Shown here piece after piece: positions 44,130 through 52,121 of a DNA stretch of 64,000 nucleotides (position 1 is the stretch's first letter; every line of letters starts with the position of its first letter). Made by a program: the position numbers and the translations under genes. Under the pieces are notes generated by a model. The model was not told the origin of the DNA, did not search any database, and was given only the letters and a program-made list of their open reading frames with translations. The stretch comes from Exobacillus caeni (lineage in GTDB: Bacteria; Bacillota; Bacilli; Bacillales; Guptibacillaceae), in the NCBI RefSeq assembly GCF_005747095.1, contig NZ_SWLG01000014.1:1-64000 (forward strand), written 5' to 3'.

Positions 44130-44819
44130 TTATTCATCTATAAAAATAACACCGCCAGTAACTTCAACACCCACTGGTATCTGCATATATAGGAAGTCCT
44201 GATCCATCATAGCGCTCATGCGCGATTCTGACTTTTTCCCATCGGAAAATTGCTTTACAGTAAACTCCTTTGAAAAGTTAGCAACCTTAACATTAACCTT
44301 CTCTCTTTTTCGTATATGGATGGTGTTTTCCCCAAACTCCAGTTCAGGAGCTTTTACTTTGCTGCTGACATCCACGTTCCCTACGATTCTTTTCATGCCA
44401 TAATAATCAATCTTTATTTTTTTATCGGTACCCGCCCTTTCAGCTAACACGGTAACTGCTGAATGCTGGGGTTCAGGCGCAGTGAGAACGAGCCGGTCAT
44501 CTTTCAACTCAAACTCCCACTGTTGCGTAATATACTTATCATCGACCTGGTCGATCTTTCCATTAAGAGCAAGCCGGTACAGCTCCTCCTGATTTTTCTC
44601 TTCTTGCATTATTTCTTCATCACTGTATGTTTTGGCGTGTGTAAACGTATCCTCAGGCAGCATGAAGTATATCAATACCGAACCGATCAAAATAATCGCA
44701 TATCCTCCAAATATCCACTTCAAAGGCTTTTTAATATGATACTTTCCCATGAACGCATTAAAAATATAAATTCCAGCAATAACTGAGATAAAAGCAAGTA
44801 GGAGGCTAATAATAATCAT
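44130..44819 (-). CDS. Membrane-anchored protein of the GntR/ABC operon, function unknown
   Basis: Protein of 229 aa with two N-terminal helices (about residues 3-22 and 34-53) and an extracytoplasmic beta-rich domain (ENTIHIRKREKVNVKVANF, GVEVTGGVIFIDE). No family is recognised. Its ATG overlaps the permease stop codon by 4 nt, so it is the last gene of a four-gene operon and may be an accessory of the ABC transporter. Confidence 0.75.
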   Translation of the reverse strand: MIIISLLLAFISVIAGIYIFNAFMGKYHIKKPLKWIFGGYAIILIGSVLIYFMLPEDTFTHAKTYSDEEIMQEEKNQEELYRLALNGKIDQVDDKYITQQWEFELKDDRLVLTAPEPQHSAVTVLAERAGTDKKIKIDYYGMKRIVGNVDVSSKVKAPELEFGENTIHIRKREKVNVKVANFSKEFTVKQFSDGKKSESRMSAMMDQDFLYMQIPVGVEVTGGVIFIDE

Positions 44820-45556
44820 TGCTTCACCTCCATTCGTCCCGAAACCAGAAGAGACGCTCCAAAAAGAACCACAGCTGTAATAATCGTTTTTAAAGCGAAT
44901 ACCAAAAATGAGTTTTCATTGCCAAAAAAGCCAATGATGTTTTGAATCAACTCAGGATGACCCGTCGAAAGGATCAGTGTGCTTAACAACAAGACAGGAA
45001 GTAACACAATTAAAGATTTGTGAATCTGCGTAAACATCCCGACGAGGTAGCCGAGAGCAGAAAAGAGAATGATGTAAAGGATAGTCCCAATCATTCCAGT
45101 ACTGTATTCGGGAAAAGAAACAGAAGCCTGAACAAATGCGTCAGTATTTACAAAACTTATGACCAATACTTTAAGTAAAAAGCTTGATAGCATAGCAGTA
45201 ATACCTGCTAGAATACATGAAACTATAAGAAAATAAATATTTGATACATTACTGCTCACCCTGTTCGTCACAAAAGAAAAGTCATCGAACCGATATGCCC
45301 TGGTTGTAAGAAGGACCGCGGTGATGAAGCCCCATAACATTGTTAATACAATAACAATGTTTCCCGAATAATAGTTAGCTTCATATGAAAAATTTTCAGT
45401 TTCGCCCCCGCTCATTCCAATCCCTCCAAGCGAGAACAGTATTGCCAGTACCTGTACTGCAATTAGAGAAGTGAAAACACCCCTGTATGCTTTCAGCTTA
45501 AATTGCAGCTGCTTTTTCACTACATCTTGCATTCTAGCTTCTGCTAAATACATCAT
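44816..45556 (-). CDS. ABC-2-like transporter permease
   Basis: Membrane protein of 246 aa with six hydrophobic segments, around residues 27-48, 65-84, 105-130, 152-172, 180-200 and 222-240. This is the size and layout of an ABC-2 type permease. It is encoded between the ATPase and the accessory protein. The ATG at 45556 overlaps the ATPase gene by 23 nt and uses AGGGGGG upstream; an internal ATG giving MQDVVKKQL is a weaker alternative. Confidence 0.82.
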   Translation of the reverse strand: MMYLAEARMQDVVKKQLQFKLKAYRGVFTSLIAVQVLAILFSLGGIGMSGGETENFSYEANYYSGNIVIVLTMLWGFITAVLLTTRAYRFDDFSFVTNRVSSNVSNIYFLIVSCILAGITAMLSSFLLKVLVISFVNTDAFVQASVSFPEYSTGMIGTILYIILFSALGYLVGMFTQIHKSLIVLLPVLLLSTLILSTGHPELIQNIIGFFGNENSFLVFALKTIITAVVLFGASLLVSGRMEVKQ

Positions 45557-46436
45557 CGATCCCCCCTATGGTTTTATTCGTTAAATACACGCAAAGATCA
45601 TCAGCAGAAACAGGCATGAGTTCGATCCCCTCGTTCCTTGCTTGCTCGATCTCTAAGGCAGAAAGATCATTTTTTACAACGATATAAGAACTTCCGGCGC
45701 CCAGGCTTTTTTGAAAAATCACTTTTCTTTCCTCGGCCCACTTTGTGATAGAAACTGATCTCCCGCTAAGCGCGATTGCATATTCTTTCAAGTCGCCCAT
45801 TGCCATGTGAAGGTACTTTTCTCCACTTTTTATCAACAGGATATCTTCCAATATATCTTCAACTTCATTTAAAAGATGGCTTGATAAAAGAATTGTGCGG
45901 GGATAAGCGATATAGTCTTTCAGCAAAGCCCTATAAAAATCTTTTCTTACACCTGCATCCATTCCAGATGTCGGTTCATCATAAACGGTTAGTGCACAAC
46001 GAGAGGAAATACCGACAATCGTGTTAAAGGTGCTCCTCATTCCTTTTGATAGACTCGTATGGTATTGACGTAAATCCAGTGAAAAATAGTTCATTAATCG
46101 TTCAGCCAGTTCCATATCCAGGTTTTCATAAAAGGTCGCTGCTGCTTTTAGGATCTCCCCTAAGTTCAAGGACCCCGGATAGCTCATTTCCTCGTTTACA
46201 AAGATGAGGTTTGCCGATACTTTTAAATTGTTAAAAGGAGATTCGGAAAATACTTTGACTTCACCTGATGTTTCTTTTAAATAACCCGAAATAATTTTGA
46301 GCAGTGTTGTTTTACCTGCACCGTTTCTTCCGATCAGGCCAGTAATTTTATTTTCCGTAAGCGTGAATGATATATCGTTGAGGGCTTTAGTCTTCCCGTA
46401 CACTTTCGTGAGCCCTTTACATTCAATCACATTCAT
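45534..46436 (-). CDS. ABC transporter ATP-binding protein
   Basis: ATPase of 300 aa. Walker A is GRNGAGKTT, the signature is LSKGMR (a variant of LSGGQ), Walker B is LTVYDEPTSGMD and the switch His is in LSSHLL. The C-terminal 80 residues form an extra domain. With a YtrA-type regulator first in the operon it resembles ytr-like antibiotic-response systems of Bacillus subtilis. The ATG at 46436 overlaps the regulator stop by 4 nt (ATGA), which excludes the upstream start at 46457. Confidence 0.9.
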   Translation of the reverse strand: MNVIECKGLTKVYGKTKALNDISFTLTENKITGLIGRNGAGKTTLLKIISGYLKETSGEVKVFSESPFNNLKVSANLIFVNEEMSYPGSLNLGEILKAAATFYENLDMELAERLMNYFSLDLRQYHTSLSKGMRSTFNTIVGISSRCALTVYDEPTSGMDAGVRKDFYRALLKDYIAYPRTILLSSHLLNEVEDILEDILLIKSGEKYLHMAMGDLKEYAIALSGRSVSITKWAEERKVIFQKSLGAGSSYIVVKNDLSALEIEQARNEGIELMPVSADDLCVYLTNKTIGGIDDVFSRS

Positions 46437-46819
46437 TTCCCATCCCCCTTTATGCATGAGCTTGCATCCTTAACCATCTGGATTAATTCTATTTCGCTAA
46501 CATTTAGATAATCCGCTTCTTTCACAAGATCGACTACCAGCGTTTTCAACGTCTCATTCTTACGTTTTGAAAGAATGGTTTCTTTTGCTTCATCAGTCAC
46601 AAACATTCCAAGTCCCCGTTTTTTATACAGCACTTTTTCATCCGCTAAAATATTCAGTCCTTTTGCAGCGGTTGCCGGATTAATATTAAACATCTCTGCA
46701 AGCTGGTACTGAGAGTAAATCTTTTGATGCGGGTTGATGTTTTCACTTATAATTTCAGTTTCAAGCCATTCGGCAATCTGGATATAGATCGGCTTCATAC
46801 TGTCCGAGTTAAGGATCAA
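46433..46819 (-). CDS. GntR family transcriptional regulator, YtrA subfamily
   Basis: Repressor of 128 aa. The winged helix-turn-helix covers residues ~5-75 (PIYIQIAEWLETEII, LAEMFNINPATAAKGLNIL, GLGMFV), followed by a short dimerisation helix pair, the hallmark of the YtrA subfamily. TTG at 46819 is chosen because GGAGG lies 7 nt upstream and it gives the standard MILNSDSMKPIY start; an ATG at 46852 is too far upstream. It presumably represses its own operon through the palindrome at 46844-46871. Confidence 0.88.
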   Translation of the reverse strand: MILNSDSMKPIYIQIAEWLETEIISENINPHQKIYSQYQLAEMFNINPATAAKGLNILADEKVLYKKRGLGMFVTDEAKETILSKRKNETLKTLVVDLVKEADYLNVSEIELIQMVKDASSCIKGDGK

Positions 46820-46843
46820 ATCTCCACCTCCAGGAAAAGAGAC

Positions 46844-46895
46844 ATAGTGCATTACTGTTGTAATGTACTATATGCTATTTCTGATAAAAAAGCAA
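46844..46895 (-). promoter_or_regulatory. Promoter and palindromic operator of the GntR/ABC operon
   Basis: On the minus strand TTGCTT (46890-46895), 17 nt, TATAGT (46867-46872). A 28-bp inverted repeat, ATAGTGCATTAC-TGTT-GTAATGTACTAT (46844-46871) with a single mismatch, overlaps the -10. This is the expected form of a YtrA-type autoregulatory operator. Confidence 0.82.
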
Positions 46896-46909
46896 CATTT
46901 TTTCAAAAA

Positions 46910-47060
46910 GGCTCTTTTCTAAAAGATTTTTGTTTTTGCTTAAAAGAGATAGACTGCGACGCAATTGCAGCATTGATTTCCGCTCCGGGCAGTTCGCTTT
47001 CCGTAGCGGTCATCCATCCGTATGTCGCAGTTCATCTCTAATGTGTAGCTTATTAGAGAC
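46910..47060. repeat. MITE-like dispersed repeat, copy 3 (151 bp, internally deleted)
   Basis: The left part (GGCTCTTTTC to GCAGTTCGCTTTCCG) and right part (AGCGGTCATCCATCCG to the TCTAATGTGTAGCTTAT arm) match copy 1. They are joined at a TTTCCG word present at both positions in copy 1, so it looks like a deletion by microhomology. Same orientation as copy 1. Confidence 0.82.
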
Positions 47061-47062
47061 TT

Positions 47063-47107
47063 TCAAAAAAAAGGTAAGTTCTTTTCGACTAAAAAGAACT
47101 TACCTGA
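47063..47107 (-). terminator. Terminator of the threonine aldolase gene
   Basis: AGGTAAGTTCTTTT pairs with AAAAAGAACTTACCT around a 5-nt loop; TTTTTTTT follows on the minus strand. Confidence 0.93.
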
Positions 47108-47125
47108 CTTATGTCATCTATTTAT

Positions 47126-48226
47126 TTAAGCGTTAATAACTTCGCCAAGCCTCTCATCGAGCATTTGAAATGCTTTCTTTAACGTTTCCTCTGACACCCG
47201 TGTATATTGGTCGCCAATGCTTACTTCAAAATAATATCCCTCATTATCGTTTTCTCTTAAATAGCTCGTTAAGCCGATACCAGTTTCTTCGTAAATGTCT
47301 GTTAATGCTGATTCCAGCTTTTCTTTAGGAGCTTGAATATGGACATGGAACATATTTGAAACCGGCTCTAACGGTAACGTTGAAACACCGGCACATCGAT
47401 TGAACAGACCTGCAAGCTCCCTCGCATCTTCATAGTACTGTTCCATCTTACCGGCTCTTTGATCAAAATAATAATCAGCACTGATAATATACGGATAAAG
47501 GCTGATCAAATCACCACCGTGGCGCCTTTTCCATACTTTTGATTCTTTAATAATCGCTTCACTTCCTGCTAGAACCGCCCCCGCAATGCCGCCGATCCCT
47601 TTATAAACAGATACATAGACACTATCGAAAAGAGCAGAAACTTCAGCAGCAGATTTTTTATAGTATGGAAGCACTTCAAATAACCTTGCTCCGTCTAAAT
47701 GTAACGCAATCCCTTTTTCCCGGCAGTATACAGAAATTGATTCAAGTGTTTCGTAGTCCGGTAATTGGCCTCCGATCTCGCGCTGGGGCAGTTCGAGCAA
47801 CAAACAGGAGACTTCCTCTTCCATGTTCACTACGTCTTCCAGTTCGATCACTCTGTTTTTATCAGCAAGTAAAACAGGTTCGATGTGATGCAGTTCTTTC
47901 AAACCATCTTCTTCATGGATTTCTAAGTGGCTCAATGGATGGTAGGCTACTTTTTTAATTCCCTTTTTGTCGCACCATATCCGGAGCGCAATCTGCTGGG
48001 CCATCGTACCGCTCGGAAAGAACACAGCAGCTTCTTTCCCTAAAATCCCTGCCATTTTATCCTGAAAATCTTTAATAACCTGGCCTGTCCCGTAAAGATC
48101 GCTTTCTTGACCGCCACCTATATTTTCAAATGCATCTTTTAATACTTGCACGTCTCTTTTTCCGTGGCCGGAGATCTGGTATCTTGTGCTTTTAAACGCT
48201 TTTGCTAAAGAATTTTTTTCACTCAA
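47126..48226 (-). CDS. Threonine aldolase-family PLP enzyme
   Basis: Fold-type I PLP-dependent lyase of 366 aa. Substrate and cofactor regions include FFPSGTMAQQIALRIW, ALHLDGARLFEVL and the Schiff-base Lys in SVYKGIGGIAGAVL. It probably splits L-threonine or L-allo-threonine to glycine and acetaldehyde, although other beta-hydroxy amino acids are possible. TTG at 48226 is chosen because AAAGGGG lies 8 nt upstream; an earlier TTG at 48244 precedes that site. Monocistronic. Confidence 0.85.
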   Translation of the reverse strand: MSEKNSLAKAFKSTRYQISGHGKRDVQVLKDAFENIGGGQESDLYGTGQVIKDFQDKMAGILGKEAAVFFPSGTMAQQIALRIWCDKKGIKKVAYHPLSHLEIHEEDGLKELHHIEPVLLADKNRVIELEDVVNMEEEVSCLLLELPQREIGGQLPDYETLESISVYCREKGIALHLDGARLFEVLPYYKKSAAEVSALFDSVYVSVYKGIGGIAGAVLAGSEAIIKESKVWKRRHGGDLISLYPYIISADYYFDQRAGKMEQYYEDARELAGLFNRCAGVSTLPLEPVSNMFHVHIQAPKEKLESALTDIYEETGIGLTSYLRENDNEGYYFEVSIGDQYTRVSEETLKKAFQMLDERLGEVINA

Positions 48227-48280
48227 TGACAAAACCCCTTTCAAAAAACTGTATGCTATATTTTAATTTTTCTTATCTAT

Positions 48281-48348
48281 AATAAGTTTCTACAAGCTTT
48301 AAAGATAAACCTTCACCAAAATCGAGAGGCGTGTGATAGAAACTTATT
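48281..48348. repeat. 12-bp perfect inverted repeat around a 44-nt spacer
   Basis: AATAAGTTTCTA (48281-48292) and TAGAAACTTATT (48337-48348). The right arm includes the histidine kinase stop codon. It may form an mRNA 3' stem or be a protein site; no T-tract is attached. Confidence 0.55.
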
Positions 48349-49558
48349 TATACAACACGATTAAGAAAGAGGTTCCTTCTCCTACGGTACTGTTCACTTC
48401 AATGTTCCCCCCATGAGCTTCTACAATAAAGCGGGCAATAGAAAGACCGATACCATTACTTCCTAAATTTCGTGAACGGGCTTTATCAACCCGATAAAAG
48501 CGTTCGAATATCTTTGTTAGGTGCTCAGGAGGTATTCCGATCCCGGAATCTTTGACCAGGATATAAACCTTTTTCTCTGTTGAAGTTAGCCGGACATGGA
48601 TCGTTCCGTTTTTTTGATTGTATTTGACTGCATTATCCAGGAACAGATAAATCACCTGCTGGATCCTTTCCCGGTCTCCAGACATATGCACATTCTCTTG
48701 TATTTCGCTAGTAATCGATAGCCCATTGTCCTGAACGACTTTAGAGAACGCTCGGACGGATCGGCTGACTAGCCCTGACAGATCGAACTTTTCCTTTACT
48801 AAAACTAACTTCCCCGAATCTGACCGGGCAAGAAGCAATAAATCGTTAACGAGCGAAGTCATTCGCCTCACCTCAGCGGACATATCATTGACTGTTTGCC
48901 TTGAAAATTCAGAAAGATGGTTCTCCTCTTCCTCTTCTAAGATCTCAAGGCCGGCAGATAAAATACTCAATGGTGTCCGGAGCTCATGGGAAGCATCATT
49001 AACAAATTCACGCTGACGTTTAAAAGAATTAATAATAGGCCCGATAGCCTTTCCTGCCATCAAAAAAGAAAGTCCCATCGCAGCAAATGTAAAAAGGACT
49101 GTGAGTAAGATCAGGACTGTAAAAAGCCGGTTCAACACTTCTTTTTGTTGTGTAATGTCCACCCCGCTGTAAACATATCCACCTGCTTCAATCGGCTTTG
49201 CGACGAACAAATACTCGCGATTATCTTCATCTATTTCTCTAGATTCCAGTGAATCTGGAGTCCACCCCTTTATAATGTTATCAATCGATTCGCCGTGCCG
49301 ATGGACTATCTCTCCTGTTGGCGTTACAACCGCTAACAAGCTTCCCTTTGTTCTTTCATAAGGTTCATTGGCCTCATGAATCAAATGGGAGACAGATTTG
49401 TTTGAAATCATTTCGATGGCCTTTTCTTTTTGGTCGCTTAAAATCGAATTTGACACCGCTATATAAGCAATAACCACAAACAATAAAAGAAAAAGCATCG
49501 TTAGTATAGCGAAGATCCACATGAGTCGCTTCTTTGTCTTCTTTATCATGTTATCCAT
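48344..49558 (-). CDS. Sensor histidine kinase (CusS/BaeS-like)
   Basis: Membrane kinase of 404 aa. Two helices (about residues 13-35 and 143-168) enclose an extracellular sensor loop of ~105 residues. HisKA follows with FVNDASHELRTPLSIL; the HATPase has LFLDNAVKYN, VKDSGIGIPPEH and GSNGIGLSIARFIVEAHGG. The ATG at 49558 overlaps the response regulator; an ATG at 49549 within ATGA is an alternative start. It is the last gene of an operon with ApbE and a ferric-reductase-like protein, so a redox or metal signal is plausible. Confidence 0.88.
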   Translation of the reverse strand: MDNMIKKTKKRLMWIFAILTMLFLLLFVVIAYIAVSNSILSDQKEKAIEMISNKSVSHLIHEANEPYERTKGSLLAVVTPTGEIVHRHGESIDNIIKGWTPDSLESREIDEDNREYLFVAKPIEAGGYVYSGVDITQQKEVLNRLFTVLILLTVLFTFAAMGLSFLMAGKAIGPIINSFKRQREFVNDASHELRTPLSILSAGLEILEEEEENHLSEFSRQTVNDMSAEVRRMTSLVNDLLLLARSDSGKLVLVKEKFDLSGLVSRSVRAFSKVVQDNGLSITSEIQENVHMSGDRERIQQVIYLFLDNAVKYNQKNGTIHVRLTSTEKKVYILVKDSGIGIPPEHLTKIFERFYRVDKARSRNLGSNGIGLSIARFIVEAHGGNIEVNSTVGEGTSFLIVLYK

Positions 49559-50223
49559 CCGATTTGATAACCTACATTCCGTACACTTTTAATTACATGG
49601 TCCGTCTTTGCATCTCTCAGCTTTTTTCGCGTTAATTTCACAAGGGAATCCAGGTTATTATCTGAAACTTCCGCATCGATGCCCCAGATCTTATCAATTA
49701 ACTGCTCTCTTGTCAGAACACGTCCAGCGTTTATCATTAACGCCTCCATTAACTGGTACTCCTTATACGTGAGCATAATCTCCTGTTCTTCCGCTCTAAG
49801 GGTATGGGCTGTTTTATTTAAGACAAGCGGCCCGATTGCGATCGTTTCTTGTTGAAGAGGTTTGGCAGCTCTTCGTGCCAGTGCTCGAATGCGCGCAAAC
49901 AGTTCATTGAACTCAAACGGTTTTACCATATAGTCATCTGCACCAGAATCCAGGCCGATCACACGGTCATCTACACTATCACGTGCAGTAAGCATTAAAA
50001 TGGAGGACGGGCAGTTCTCTTTCCGGAGCACAGCACACACTTCCTGGCCGCTCATCTTCGGCATCATCCAATCTAAAATAACCACTTCATATGGATGTGA
50101 TATCGCATAATCAACAGCAGATTGTCCATCTTGCACCCAATCTACTTGATGAAATTCTTTTTTTAACTTATGCACAAGAAGACGACCTAACTTTTGATCG
50201 TCTTCTGCCAGTAATATATTCAT
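49546..50223 (-). CDS. OmpR/PhoB-family response regulator
   Basis: Response regulator of 225 aa. The receiver has acidic residues EDD (6-8), the phospho-Asp in VVILDWMMP and Lys in YMVKPFEF; the winged-helix effector includes LTYKEYQLMEALMINAG and SLVKLTRKKL. Its ATG immediately follows the stop of the membrane-protein gene (TAAATG). It likely regulates the operon through direct repeats upstream of the first gene. Confidence 0.9.
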   Translation of the reverse strand: MNILLAEDDQKLGRLLVHKLKKEFHQVDWVQDGQSAVDYAISHPYEVVILDWMMPKMSGQEVCAVLRKENCPSSILMLTARDSVDDRVIGLDSGADDYMVKPFEFNELFARIRALARRAAKPLQQETIAIGPLVLNKTAHTLRAEEQEIMLTYKEYQLMEALMINAGRVLTREQLIDKIWGIDAEVSDNNLDSLVKLTRKKLRDAKTDHVIKSVRNVGYQIGWIT

Positions 50224-50784
50224 TTATAATCTTCCCCCTTTTGCTACATGACGACCTTTCTTCTGAAAGCTAACATAAAACCTTTTTAAACAAAATGCTG
50301 TTATGAGAAGGATAGAAGTTCCGAAATAAAGGGCCATCATCGGTTCGGTTGTGCTGTCAGACCCGATCAACACTCCATGGGCAAGCGCCAGCAAATAAGC
50401 AGGCAGAGAAAAGAGATGGATTTTCTTCCAAACCGAACGTCCTACTATCTTCATCATATCGGATGAAAGCAAAATTAGAAAGACTCCGTAAAGTGCAACC
50501 GTTCCAATTCCATTCAAAAGCCGATGTTCATCGGAATAAAAAGGAATAAAAACTTCGTACCAATGATAGCTCACATAGCTATCAAAGAGTAATACCGTCC
50601 CATGAAAAATTATGATTAAGAAGCCTATCCATCCTGTAAATTGATGAAATAAGTTCCAGGAACCTTTCCATTTCAAAGGAATAAGACCAGAGCTATGCAA
50701 AAGCCCTGCAAATATCGATAAAAAAAGAAGGCAAAAGGACGTTAGACCTGAGATCCTTGTCCATTCCCATGTTGTGATGACCAT
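50224..50784 (-). CDS. Ferric reductase-like haem b membrane protein
   Basis: Membrane protein of 186 aa with about five helices. Paired histidines HQFTGWIGFLIIIFH (His-x13-His) and HLFSLPAYLLALAH (His-x12-His) on facing helices fit two b-type haems, as in ferric-reductase transmembrane domains and MsrQ/YedZ. There is no attached flavin or NADPH domain. AAGGAG lies 10 nt before the ATG, which overlaps apbE by 43 nt. It probably carries electrons across the membrane to an extracytoplasmic flavoprotein or metal. Confidence 0.83.
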   Translation of the reverse strand: MVITTWEWTRISGLTSFCLLFLSIFAGLLHSSGLIPLKWKGSWNLFHQFTGWIGFLIIIFHGTVLLFDSYVSYHWYEVFIPFYSDEHRLLNGIGTVALYGVFLILLSSDMMKIVGRSVWKKIHLFSLPAYLLALAHGVLIGSDSTTEPMMALYFGTSILLITAFCLKRFYVSFQKKGRHVAKGGRL

Positions 50785-51674
50785 GCGGTTTTCACTCCTT
50801 CACAAAATTCTGCTATATTTTCTGTTATTCGTATTTTTTTATCATCCGTAATAACAATCGCGGCAATCGAACGGTCTCTTTGCCCCAACCACGATTCCAC
50901 GAGTTCTCCATTCATCATACAGAGCACTTTTGCATAAACTTCCGCCTCTCTTACGCTCGAGGCAAGAACTGTTACTTGCACAACATCAGATTCCGGATTC
51001 TCACCCGTCTTCCCATTTAAAATATGATGATAAAATCCATCTTCTGTTTGCCAGCGGCGATGCAACACATTTGAGGTGGCGATCGCTCCTTTTCTTATCT
51101 TTAGTTGTACGATATCTGTATTGCTATCGAACGGGTTCATTATCCCGATCACTTCCGGCTCTGCAAAAGAAAACCGCATATCTCCTCCACCATCTATAAA
51201 CACGTTATGTCCACGAGCCATGTGATAAGCCCTGTCAACACTCCACCCTTTGACAAATCCACCGAGATCCAATTCAACATTTTGCAGTTTTTTGACCAGT
51301 GGCTGCCCGGAATGAAGTAAAATTTTATTTTCGTGATAAGCTGGTAAACAGGCCTTTATTCCTCTTCTTTTCATTTCGGAAAATGGTCTATCATATCCAA
51401 GCGCCTTTAACTGTGCACCCAAAAATGGATTGAACAGGCCATCCATCCTTTTCATATAGTCCGTTACTTCAACTAAAATGGAATAGAAATCCGGAGAAAC
51501 GGTGACCCATTTATCTGATGGTTCCAATCGATTAAACCATGAAAGATAACTTTCATTTCTAAAACGGGAATACGTTTGTTCTATATCGTTAAACCACTGT
51601 TTCAATTCAGCATGGTTTTCTGCTTCCACAAAAAAGGACGAGCCCATACATGAAAATTCAATACTTTTTGTCAT
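50742..51674 (-). CDS. apbE: FAD:protein FMN transferase (ApbE)
   Basis: Protein of 310 aa that attaches FMN covalently to Thr/Ser in target flavoproteins. Typical motifs are TYSRFRNESYLSWFN, NPFLGAQLKALGYD, LDLGGFVKGWSVDRA, VFIDGGGDMRFS and HHILNGKTGENP. No signal peptide or lipobox is evident, so it may act in the cytoplasm or be attached otherwise. Its ATG overlaps the preceding stop by 4 nt. No FMN-acceptor motif was found in the neighbouring proteins, so its target is unknown. Confidence 0.88.
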   Translation of the reverse strand: MTKSIEFSCMGSSFFVEAENHAELKQWFNDIEQTYSRFRNESYLSWFNRLEPSDKWVTVSPDFYSILVEVTDYMKRMDGLFNPFLGAQLKALGYDRPFSEMKRRGIKACLPAYHENKILLHSGQPLVKKLQNVELDLGGFVKGWSVDRAYHMARGHNVFIDGGGDMRFSFAEPEVIGIMNPFDSNTDIVQLKIRKGAIATSNVLHRRWQTEDGFYHHILNGKTGENPESDVVQVTVLASSVREAEVYAKVLCMMNGELVESWLGQRDRSIAAIVITDDKKIRITENIAEFCEGVKTAWSSQHGNGQGSQV

Positions 51675-51982
51675 GAGTGCCTTGTTCTTCTGTCTGATGG
51701 TTCCATCCCTTGATATTCTCCCTCTCCAAACTCATGGTCCTCATACTCATCTTCTTCACCATATCTATGGTCTTCAAATCCATCTAACCTTTGATTGTTT
51801 TCCCCATTCCCGTATCGGGAAGCTTCTCTGTAACTCTCTTCTGCATCAACAGACCATTCTTCTCCTCTTACTGCATTACTGTTATCAGTGAGTTGATGGT
51901 TTTGTACAAATCCTATAAAAGTGGCTGCTACCACTGCTGTAGTAATACCCGAAAACCATTTCACTGTAGTTTTTTTATTCAT
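51671..51982 (-). CDS. Small acidic, membrane-anchored extracytoplasmic protein
   Basis: Protein of 103 aa. A basic start (MNKKTTVKW) leads into a hydrophobic segment (residues 10-26), and the rest is exposed, strongly acidic and rich in Glu, Asp, Gly and His (FEDHRYGEEDEYEDHEFGEG). Metal binding is an inference. The frame opens at 52057, but GGAGGTAAGG lies before the ATG at 51982. It is the first gene of the apbE operon. No flavinylation motif is seen. Confidence 0.75.
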   Translation of the reverse strand: MNKKTTVKWFSGITTAVVAATFIGFVQNHQLTDNSNAVRGEEWSVDAEESYREASRYGNGENNQRLDGFEDHRYGEEDEYEDHEFGEGEYQGMEPSDRRTRHS

Positions 51983-52009
51983 TTTCCTTACCTCCGTCGT
52001 ATTCTTGCA

Positions 52010-52046
52010 ACTATAATAGCAAACGAAAATGAAATTAAAATGAAAA
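52010..52046 (-). promoter_or_regulatory. Candidate response-regulator-dependent promoter of the apbE operon
   Basis: Minus strand: a direct repeat TTTCATTTT is present twice with an 11-bp period (52026-52034 and 52037-52045), followed ~15 nt later by TATTAT (52013-52018). Such repeats overlapping the -35 are typical binding sites of OmpR-family regulators, and one is encoded in this operon. Confidence 0.5.
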
Positions 52047-52064
52047 AACAAACCCAATTAACGA

Positions 52065-52109
52065 TTAAAAGGACAGGTTCTTTAAAATTATAAGAACCTG
52101 TCCTTTTAT
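52065..52109. terminator. Terminator between hydrolase gene and apbE operon
   Basis: AAAAGGACAGGTTCTT (52067-52082) pairs with AAGAACCTGTCCTTTT (52092-52107). It lies just downstream of the minus-strand hydrolase gene. Confidence 0.9.
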
Positions 52110-52121
52110 CAATTTCCATTT

